From an uncultured Polymorphobacter sp. (GTDB lineage: Bacteria > Pseudomonadota > Alphaproteobacteria > Sphingomonadales > Sphingomonadaceae): a DNA stretch of 5,374 bases. Where the stretch lies: positions 1-5,374 of the forward strand of contig CALMPZ010000172.1 of the NCBI GenBank assembly GCA_937871645.1, in the 5' to 3' direction. The translations under genes and the position numbers were made by a program. The notes under the pieces are model-generated. The model was not told the DNA's origin. It saw only the letters and a program-made list of their open reading frames with translations, and ran no database searches. Positions within the stretch are counted from its first letter, which is position 1. Every line of letters starts with the position of its first letter. Shown in pieces: positions 1-4,897 of the stretch.

Positions 1-1
1 G

Positions 2-67
2 ACGCTCGATGATCGCGCGCGGGTTGCGCAGACGGCGCTCGAACTCGCTGCGGTCCTGGCCACGTGA
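2..67 (+). CDS. C-terminal end of an upstream gene, probably CofD (phospholactate/phosphoglycerate transferase), partial
   Basis: An open frame enters from the left edge and ends at TGA 65-67, giving 21 residues that include RARVAQTALELA, an Ala/Leu-rich helix. Its stop overlaps the GTG start of cofC by four bases (GTGA), so the two are almost certainly co-transcribed and translationally coupled. Many CofD proteins end in a helix preceded by a T-L-M-like segment and acidic residues (recalled family pattern), and cofD is a frequent neighbour of cofC. CofD would transfer the phospho-acid from the CofC product to Fo, giving F420-0. The identification rests on 21 residues plus context: that this is a real gene end is fairly sure, but the name is tentative. 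CofE or another F420-linked protein remains possible. Confidence 0.5.
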   Translation, partial: TLDDRARVAQTALELAAVLAT

Positions 68-648
68 CCGGATGGACCGCGATCGTTCCGATCAAGCCGC
101 TAGGCGACCGAAAGACGCGACTCGCCGGTTACTTGACCGCTCGCGATCGTGCGTACTTGTCCGAAACATTGTTCGCGGGCGTTATCGGTACGCTGCAAGC
201 AAGCCCCGAGGTTGCGCGCATCCTCGTCGTTGCAAAACGGCCGCCGGACGTCTGCGGGCCGGAAGACAATGTGGTCGAATGGGTCGTCGATCGCGGCAAA
301 GGACTAAACGCTGCGCTTGAAGACGCTCGCCTGGTCGCGGGTGACGGTCGACAGTTGATCCTGCACGCCGACCTGCCGCTGGTTGCACCTGCCGATATCG
401 CGGCGCTTCTCGCGGCCGCGGGCGACGACATCGCGATCGCACCTGACCGCCGACGAATTGGCACCAACGCGCTGGCGATCGGAGCCGGACGACGCATCGT
501 CTTGCGTTTCGGTGACAACAGCTTCGCATCGCACCGCGACCAATACCCAAATGCTGCAATCTTAAGCGGCCGTCCTGGACTCGAGATCGATATCGATGCA
601 CCTGCTGACTATGTCGAAGCACTACGCCTTGGTTGGTTACCGGACTAA
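64..648 (+). CDS. cofC: CofC/FbiD-type phospholactate (or 3-phosphoglycerate) guanylyltransferase, coenzyme F420 biosynthesis
   Basis: This cytosolic enzyme joins GTP to a phospho-acid (2-phospho-L-lactate, 3-phosphoglycerate or PEP, depending on lineage), giving the activated donor that CofD uses to build F420-0. The 194 residues match the compact nucleotidyltransferase fold of the family in length and motif order. The N-terminal nucleotide loop is IVPIKPLGDRKTRLA (7-21). GKGLNAAL is at 78-85, and HADLPL at 101-106 carries the metal-binding Asp. APDRRRIGTNAL is at 126-137, FGDNSFASH at 149-157 and LEIDIDAP at 173-180. The GTG start is chosen because the family begins a few residues before the IVPIK strand and because it overlaps the upstream stop (GTGA); no clear Shine-Dalgarno is seen, which fits coupling to the upstream gene. 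Substrate choice cannot be read with confidence. Proteobacterial F420 systems can use 3-phosphoglycerate (3PG-F420). Confidence 0.93.
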   Translation: MTGWTAIVPIKPLGDRKTRLAGYLTARDRAYLSETLFAGVIGTLQASPEVARILVVAKRPPDVCGPEDNVVEWVVDRGKGLNAALEDARLVAGDGRQLILHADLPLVAPADIAALLAAAGDDIAIAPDRRRIGTNALAIGAGRRIVLRFGDNSFASHRDQYPNAAILSGRPGLEIDIDAPADYVEALRLGWLPD

Positions 649-672
649 CGGTGGGTTGTTTAATTCCTCCAC

Positions 673-690
673 TCTTACGCTAAGATTTTT
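673..690 (+). terminator. Possible weak intrinsic terminator after cofC
   Basis: TCTTA, a CGC loop and TAAGA form a 5-bp hairpin directly followed by TTTTT (686-690), starting 24 bases after the cofC stop. The position and the T tract fit a rho-independent terminator. The stem is short and AT-rich, so it would be weak and may be chance in an AT-rich stretch. Confidence 0.3.
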
Positions 691-750
691 GACAACTACT
701 GACGTGCACCCCTGATTTGGCGCCATTTTTGAGTAGAGTCCGTCATGAGC

Positions 751-774
751 GCATCTCCTGATCTCAGGAGATGC
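751..774. repeat. Perfect 11-bp inverted repeat (hairpin)
   Basis: GCATCTCCTGA is followed by TC and then its exact reverse complement TCAGGAGATGC. Neither strand has a T run after it, so it is not an intrinsic terminator. It sits inside a 15-codon ORF (745-792, MSASPDLRRCMPPGP) of doubtful meaning. Together with the hairpin at 781-802 it lies next to the IS-like repeats, so it may belong to the end region of the same element. Confidence 0.6.
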
Positions 775-780
775 ATGCCA

Positions 781-802
781 CCGGGACCGTAAGACGTCCC
801 GG
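781..802. repeat. Second inverted repeat, 7-bp GC-rich arms
   Basis: CCGGGAC (781-787), an 8-base loop and GTCCCGG (796-802) can form a stable hairpin. Pairing can extend through flanking CA and TG with a one-base bulge. It directly precedes the first 19-bp direct repeat. No T tract follows on either strand. It is probably part of the IS-end structure; a regulatory role cannot be shown. Confidence 0.5.
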
Positions 803-804
803 GT

Positions 805-854
805 GTGACATCTCTAACTTGCGGGGAGTGACATCTCTAAGTTGCGCTTACACA
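805..854. mobile_element. Probable orphan terminus of an IS21/IS481-like insertion sequence
   Basis: Two near-identical 19-bp units, GTGACATCTCTAACTTGCG (805-823) and GTGACATCTCTAAGTTGCG (828-846), repeat with a 23-bp period and differ at one base. They are followed by CTTACACA (847-854). Read on the minus strand, this is an end starting TGTGTAAG followed by two copies of the repeat. IS21-family and some IS481-family elements have TGT...ACA ends with repeated transposase-binding sites of about 20 bp of this kind (recalled knowledge). The element would lie to the left of 854, yet no transposase gene and no matching opposite end are visible before cofC. This therefore seems to be a solo end left by deletion. 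The family assignment is an inference. Confidence 0.45.
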
Positions 855-862
855 GAAAAAGT

Positions 863-891
863 TTGATAATATATCTTATGTTCCGTAACAT
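863..891 (+). promoter_or_regulatory. Promoter-like pair with an overlapping inverted repeat
   Basis: TTGATA (863-868) and TAACAT (886-891) are separated by 17 bases, matching the sigma70 pattern at 5/6 and 4/6 positions. An inverted repeat ATGTT-CCGT-AACAT (878-891) overlaps the -10, as an operator would. Downstream there is only an 11-codon ORF (906-941). Such matches arise easily in AT-rich DNA, so this is a weak call. Confidence 0.25.
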
Positions 892-989
892 CAGAGAGTT
901 AGATAATGTACGATATTCTCATACGGACGCATGTGGGGTAAGATTCGTCAGTTATTTTCGAGGCGGGTCGCCACCCCACCGGCGCGCGT

Positions 990-1181
990 TTGATCACCCT
1001 GCCACATTTGCGTGTTAACCGGAATTTTGAGATAGACATCTGTGGTCGTAAATTTCTTCGACAGTTGGCATATAAGGGTTTCGAAAAATTTCAATGTTCG
1101 AACGATTTCGGTGGCATAGATCGGATTTTGCGATTGGACTGTTCTATCCTATCTAAGTCACAGGTGGACGTGAGGGGATAA
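990..1181 (+). CDS. Doubtful small ORF, unknown product
   Basis: This is a 63-codon frame with a TTG start and no clear ribosome binding site; it is open back to 942. The product is basic, rich in I, F, N and K, and contains GRKFLRQLAYKGFEKFQ. I recognise no family, signal peptide or membrane segment. It fills most of the middle of the AT-rich gap, so it could be a real small gene on acquired DNA, a transposase or integrase fragment, or chance. Chance is the most likely, given the poor start and the lack of codon bias like that of its neighbours. Confidence 0.15.
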   Translation: MITLPHLRVNRNFEIDICGRKFLRQLAYKGFEKFQCSNDFGGIDRILRLDCSILSKSQVDVRG

Positions 1182-1187
1182 CAGTGG

Positions 1188-1208
1188 ACGATTCTTGACT
1201 AGAATCGT
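1188..1208. repeat. Perfect 8-bp-arm palindrome, operator- or hairpin-like
   Basis: ACGATTCT, a TGACT spacer and AGAATCGT form perfect 8-bp arms around 5 bases. A TTGACT hexamer (1195-1200) lies within it, and an AT-rich TTTATA (1219-1224) lies 18 bases further on, giving a possible plus-strand promoter with an overlapping operator. No gene follows on that strand before the permease end. A T tract is lacking, so a terminator is unlikely. Confidence 0.35.
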
Positions 1209-1360
1209 GCATATGTTCTTTATACGTTCTAAATGAAATTCTGGTTTGATTTGCACTTGTCGGCATCGAACCGCGGAACAATTTGCCACTGAGGGTATTT
1301 TTGATGGTATGTGGCATTTCACGTTACGTATATCGTACTGAAATGTTGCAGAAAATTTAT

Positions 1361-1373
1361 GGAATTAGATTCC
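1361..1373 (-). terminator. Possible weak terminator of the minus-strand operon
   Basis: On the minus strand GGAAT-CTA-ATTCC forms a 5-bp hairpin followed by ATAAATTTT, starting 21 bases past the permease stop. Flanking TGCAG/CTGCA sequences could add an outer stem. It is the only hairpin with following T residues that I see at the operon end, but the stem is short and the T run is interrupted. Confidence 0.25.
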
Positions 1374-1394
1374 TGCAGCCGCACCATGCCCAGC

Positions 1395-2825
1395 CTAAAT
1401 GACAATCGCGCCGCTGATCAATCCCGCCAACGCGGTCGCCGCTGCCAGCACGATGACCCCAAATACCACTGTCTCGACGCGTGTGAACAGCGCCGCGCCC
1501 TGTTCGCGGCGCGCCCGCCAGAACAACCAGCTACCCGGCGCATAGAGCAGCGCCGCCAGCAGCAGGAACTTCGGCCCGCCCGCCAGCAGCATGGCGGCGG
1601 CATAAAAGGTTGCAATCCCCGCCCGGATACCGTCACGCCGCCTTGCGGTGTCGGCGGTGCCATAGGTTTCGCCGGTCGACGCGAGCTTGAACGCATAGGC
1701 CGCGACAAACAGATACGGTAGCAACGTCATTGCGCTGGTCATCTTGAGCGCCAGCGTAAACGCCGATTCGGCGAACCAGGTGACGATCAGGAACAACTGG
1801 ATGACGGCATTGGTCAGCCACAGCGCCGTTGACGGCACCTTGTTGGCGTTCTCATGCGCGAGGAACGACGGAAAGTTCTGGTTGCGCGCCGCCGAATGCA
1901 GCACTTCGGCAGCGAGCAGCGACCATGACAGGTAGTTGCCGGCGATCGAAATCAGCAACCCGATGCTGATGAACACCAGACCCCACGGCCCGACGATGGC
2001 TTCCATGACGCCCGCCATCGACGGCGTTGCCAGTGCCGCAAGGTCGGGGCGCAGCAGGATGCCATAGGAAAACACCGTGACCAGCACGAGCAGGCACAGC
2101 ACGCCCAGAAAGCCGAGCACGGTGGCGATGCCGACATCGTTGCGGTCGCGGGCATAGCGCGAATAGACGCTGGCGCCTTCGATGCCGACGAACACGAACA
2201 CCGTGACGAGCATGGTGTGGCGTACCTGGCTCGCCACATTCGACAAGGTCGGCGCCTCGCCGCCCCAGAAATTGAGCGCGAAGATATCGGCGTTGAACCC
2301 GGCGATGACGACGACGATGAAGATGCCGATCGGGATGATCTTGGCGAAGGTGGCGATGGTGTTGAGCGCTGCGGCTTCGCGGATGCCGCGCAGCACCAGC
2401 AGGTGCACCATCCAGACGATGATACTGGCAGCCGCGATGGCGACGCCGGTCGAGCCGTCGCCGAATACCGGGAAGAATTGCCCCAGCGTCGCCTTGATTA
2501 GAACCAGGCACGCGACATCGGCGAGGCAGCAGGCAATCCAGTAGCCGAATGCCGCGAGGAAACCGGGATAGTTGCCGAAGCCGGCCTTGGCATAGCCGTA
2601 GATGCCAGCATCGATGTCGGGCTTGTGGTGCGACAGCGTCTGGAACACGAACGCCAGCATCAGCATGCCGGTGCCGGCAATCGCCCAGGATATCAGCGCG
2701 CCGAGCACGCCGGTCGAGTGCGCGAACGCCGCGGGCAAGGTGAATATGCCGGCGCCGACCATCGAGCCAACGACCAGCGCGACCAGCGCAAGGCGCGACA
2801 ATTGCTGGTCGTTGTTTTCGGTCAT
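1395..2825 (-). CDS. APC-superfamily amino-acid antiporter/permease, ArcD-like (basic amino acid/polyamine antiporter family)
   Basis: This is a 476-residue inner-membrane transporter with about 12 hydrophobic segments, the usual length for arginine/ornithine-type exchangers. The TM1 substrate motif GSMVGAGIFTLP is at 20-31. Next comes the ArcD-like stretch AFVFQTLSHHKPDIDAGIY (58-76) and then YAKAGFG (78-84). LVLRGIREAAALN (143-155) and VFVGIEGASVYSRYA (211-225) follow, with E216 where AdiC-type exchangers have their TM6 Glu. GNYLSWSLLAAEVL (296-309) is a conserved TM8 region. The family exchanges amino acids such as arginine for ornithine or lysine; the substrate here is not provable. No arcA, arcB or arcC and no decarboxylase gene is next to it. 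The ATG overlaps the mrpD stop (ATGA), and AGGA lies 8 bases upstream, so start and coupling are well supported. An amino-acid permease as the last gene of a Mrp operon is unusual. Confidence 0.9.
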   Translation of the reverse strand: MTENNDQQLSRLALVALVVGSMVGAGIFTLPAAFAHSTGVLGALISWAIAGTGMLMLAFVFQTLSHHKPDIDAGIYGYAKAGFGNYPGFLAAFGYWIACCLADVACLVLIKATLGQFFPVFGDGSTGVAIAAASIIVWMVHLLVLRGIREAAALNTIATFAKIIPIGIFIVVVIAGFNADIFALNFWGGEAPTLSNVASQVRHTMLVTVFVFVGIEGASVYSRYARDRNDVGIATVLGFLGVLCLLVLVTVFSYGILLRPDLAALATPSMAGVMEAIVGPWGLVFISIGLLISIAGNYLSWSLLAAEVLHSAARNQNFPSFLAHENANKVPSTALWLTNAVIQLFLIVTWFAESAFTLALKMTSAMTLLPYLFVAAYAFKLASTGETYGTADTARRRDGIRAGIATFYAAAMLLAGGPKFLLLAALLYAPGSWLFWRARREQGAALFTRVETVVFGVIVLAAATALAGLISGAIVI

Positions 2826-4558
2826 GCCGGATTTCCTGTGTGCAGCAGCCAGCCGAACGCTGCCGCCAATGTGATCAGCGCCAGGCTGGCGGTCGGCCAG
2901 CGCCGCAACAGCGCATCGGCATTTTCAAAGCTGGTACCCGCCGCCGCCGTCAGTCGGCGCCATGGCCCGTCGCCACATAGCGGCCGCCGTGCCAGCGCTG
3001 CCGCCAAGGCAAAGCCACCCGCGACGACCAGCAGCGTCGGCAGCAACTCCTTGGGCGCGAAGGGGTTGGAAATCAGCCCGGCGGGAAGTCCCGCAGCCGG
3101 AACGACGGCCGCAACGCCGAGCAACAGTGACAGTAGCGCCAGTGCCAGCGCCGAGAATTCGGAAATTCGCGACAGCTTGGTCACAAGTTGCAGCGGCGCC
3201 GGCGGCGCACGCATCGCGCGCGTCAGCACCAGCACGACATAGCCCGCCGTGAATGCCGCGCCGCCTTGCAGCACGATCGTCCACCACCACTGGCCGCCGC
3301 TTTCGGCCGCACCCAGCAGCAGCTTTTTGGCAAGATAGGCACCGCTCGGCAGCACCCCCATCAGCGCCAGCCCGGCCAACGCGAACGCCAGCACCGTCAC
3401 CGGCAGTGCGCGCGCGACGCCGCCCAGATCGGCGATGCGGTCATGCCCGAGTGCGGCGTAAATCAGCCCCGCAGCCATGAACATGCCGGCCTTGGCGGTG
3501 GCGTGCGATGCCGCCTGTAACAGCCCGCCGGTCAGCGCGCCGCCGTGGAGCATCGCGCCGGTGGCGACGTCGAACGCCAGCGGGAACATCAGGAACAAAT
3601 AGCCGATCTGTGCGATTGTCGAATAGGCGACGAGCAGCTTGAGGCGCTTTTGACGCAACGCCACGATGCTACCGAAAACGATGGCAACTGCCCCAAGCCC
3701 GCCGAGCAGTTGCGCTGCATCGAACGTCACAACCGCCGGCATCGCGTCGAACCACAGCCGCACCACGAGGAACCACGAGCCTTTGACGACCAGCGCCGAC
3801 AGCACCGCGCTCGCCGCTGCGGGCGCGCCGGCGTGGGCAGGGGGCAGCCAGATATGCAGCGGGAACAGTGCGGTCTTGGCGAGCAAGCCGACGGTCATCA
3901 GCGCCAGCACCGTCCAGGTCAGCACGCCGGGCCGCACAACTTGCGCCAGCATCGCGATGTCGAGCGTCGCATACGCACCGTAAATCAGCACGACGCCGAG
4001 CAGGTAAAGCAGCGAGCCGAGCAGCGCGAACAACAGGTAGCGCAGCGCCGCGCGCAACGTCTCGCCGCGCCCGTCGAGGCAGACCAAAGGCACGCCGGCA
4101 AAGGTCAGCAGCTCAAGCCCGACATACAGCGTGAACAGGTCGCCGCTGACGAACACCAGATTGAGCGAACCCCAAACCGCGAGCAGCAGCAGCCAGAACG
4201 CCAGCGGCGCGCGCGCTTCGGCAACCCCCGGCGGTGTCGCAGAATCGCGGCGTGCATAGAGCCCGATGCCCGCAATCACCACTGCCACCACCGCCATCAT
4301 TGCTGCCGCGAGTCCGTCGGCGCGCAACGCGACGCCCAGTGGCGGCGCCCAGCCGCCAAGCACATAGACCTGCGGGGCGTCGAGCACAGCATGCAATGTT
4401 GCAGCCGCAATCGCCAGCCCGGCGATGATGGCGACCGCTGCCACGCGTGCGGCATGGCGCCCGCCCGCGACCAGCCCGACCATCATGCCGATGAACGGCA
4501 GCAGCACCGCCGCGACCAGCAGCCAGCCGTGCGGGGTTGTCATCGCCACCGCCGTCAT
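2822..4558 (-). CDS. mrpD: MrpD/MnhD-type Na+/H+ antiporter subunit (NuoL/M/N-like proton channel), long form
   Basis: This membrane ion-translocating subunit belongs to a Mrp/MBH-type complex and is homologous to the NuoL/M/N antiporter modules of complex I. Visible functional residues are E149 in LYVGLELLTFAG (TM5), K228 in LLAKTALFPLHIWLPPAHAG (TM7, with H235), K259 in LSALVVKGSWF (TM8), and H352 and K356 in SHATAKAGMF. K411/K412 lie in GVLPSGAYLAKKLLL at the TM12 position. At 578 residues it is longer than the roughly 500 usual for MrpD. The extra length is a C-terminal part after about 500, with a hydrophobic segment at 504-522, a hydrophilic amphipathic stretch (523-555) and a last TM near 556-573. 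The start follows the mrpC stop after 15 bases; M6 is an alternative start. The usual GLPP-like turn before the TM12 Lys reads GVLPSG, a small deviation. It is co-transcribed with mrpC and the permease. Confidence 0.9.
   Translation of the reverse strand: MTAVAMTTPHGWLLVAAVLLPFIGMMVGLVAGGRHAARVAAVAIIAGLAIAAATLHAVLDAPQVYVLGGWAPPLGVALRADGLAAAMMAVVAVVIAGIGLYARRDSATPPGVAEARAPLAFWLLLLAVWGSLNLVFVSGDLFTLYVGLELLTFAGVPLVCLDGRGETLRAALRYLLFALLGSLLYLLGVVLIYGAYATLDIAMLAQVVRPGVLTWTVLALMTVGLLAKTALFPLHIWLPPAHAGAPAAASAVLSALVVKGSWFLVVRLWFDAMPAVVTFDAAQLLGGLGAVAIVFGSIVALRQKRLKLLVAYSTIAQIGYLFLMFPLAFDVATGAMLHGGALTGGLLQAASHATAKAGMFMAAGLIYAALGHDRIADLGGVARALPVTVLAFALAGLALMGVLPSGAYLAKKLLLGAAESGGQWWWTIVLQGGAAFTAGYVVLVLTRAMRAPPAPLQLVTKLSRISEFSALALALLSLLLGVAAVVPAAGLPAGLISNPFAPKELLPTLLVVAGGFALAAALARRPLCGDGPWRRLTAAAGTSFENADALLRRWPTASLALITLAAAFGWLLHTGNPA
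2834..2837 (-). promoter_or_regulatory. Shine-Dalgarno of the permease gene, inside the mrpD end
   Basis: On the minus strand, ACAGGAAAT carries AGGA ending 8 bases before the ATG at 2825. It lies within the last codons of mrpD. This fixes the permease start and supports reinitiation or coupled translation at the ATGA overlap. Confidence 0.6.
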
Positions 4559-4573
4559 GCGCGCTGTCCGGGG

Positions 4574-4897
4574 TCAGTCATCGTCGGCCGGCGGCGGCTC
4601 AGCCAGCGACGTATCGCCGGCAACCGCATTGAGCCGCAGCACCAGCGCTACCGCCAGCGCGGTCGCCGAAAATGCCACGACGATGCCGGTAATCAGCAGC
4701 GCCTGCGGCACCGGATCGCCGCCGAACCCGGCACCGGCGCCACGCCGCGCAATCGCCCCGGCGAACAGGAAGACGCCGCCGCCCATGATGTTGAACGCCA
4801 GAATCTTGCGCAGCGGGGCAGGGTTGGCGATCAGCCCGTAGAGCCCGAGCCCGATCAGTCCGCACGCTGCCAATCCGTAGAGCAAGGCATCGGTCAT
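4574..4897 (-). CDS. mrpC: MrpC/MnhC-type Na+/H+ antiporter subunit (NuoK-like)
   Basis: This is a small inner-membrane subunit of 107 residues, the normal size for MrpC, and is the NuoK counterpart in the complex. Three TM segments are visible at about 5-23, 31-50 and 66-88. LRKILAFNIMGGGVFLF (29-45) matches the conserved TM2 region, and DPVPQALLITGIVV (61-74) is the family signature (DPxPQALxLTxIVI). A short acidic, Pro-rich tail ends the protein. The ATG overlaps the stop of the MrpB-type gene by ATGA; upstream GGGTGA is only a weak Shine-Dalgarno, so coupling probably matters. As the neighbour of MrpD in assembled Mrp complexes it fits this gene order exactly. Confidence 0.92.
   Translation of the reverse strand: MTDALLYGLAACGLIGLGLYGLIANPAPLRKILAFNIMGGGVFLFAGAIARRGAGAGFGGDPVPQALLITGIVVAFSATALAVALVLRLNAVAGDTSLAEPPPADDD

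Larger units (their letters stand above)
649..1394. other. AT-rich intergenic region between convergent operons, no convincing gene
   Basis: About 750 bases separate the stop of cofC from the stop of the minus-strand permease. No ORF here has a recognisable product. The base composition is plainly more AT-rich than the flanks, especially after 855. Because both flanking operons end here, no promoter for either is needed in the gap. Visible structures are a weak hairpin plus T tract (673-690), two hairpins (751-774 and 781-802), two 19-bp direct repeats (805-846), a promoter-like pair (863-891), an 8-bp-arm palindrome (1188-1208) and a small hairpin near the permease end (1361-1373). The left part looks like insertion-sequence debris. 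The remainder is unexplained and may be acquired DNA. Confidence 0.7.

Noticed and set aside
129..622. Minus-strand ORFs inside cofC
   Set aside because: They are shadow frames; the plus-strand frame has every CofC motif in order.
689..718. TTGACA at 689-694 as an outward promoter -35
   Set aside because: The hexamer is a perfect -35, but no acceptable -10 lies 16-19 bases downstream and no gene follows.
892..912. A possible inverted third copy of the 19-bp IS repeat (GTTAGATAATGTAC)
   Set aside because: Only a short core resembles the reverse complement of the repeat and an indel is needed, so the match is too weak to claim.
1233..1292. A 19-residue ORF (MKFWFDLHLSASNRGTICH) downstream of the 1188-1208 palindrome
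   Set aside because: It has no Shine-Dalgarno, no recognisable leader-peptide feature and no downstream gene to regulate.
649..1394. tRNA, CRISPR array or attachment site in the gap
   Set aside because: No cloverleaf, no regularly spaced repeat array beyond the two 19-bp units and no tRNA 3' end copy could be seen.
1311..1721. A plus-strand ORF of 136 codons over the permease 3' end
   Set aside because: It is largely antisense to the permease, is rich in Arg/Gln and matches no family.
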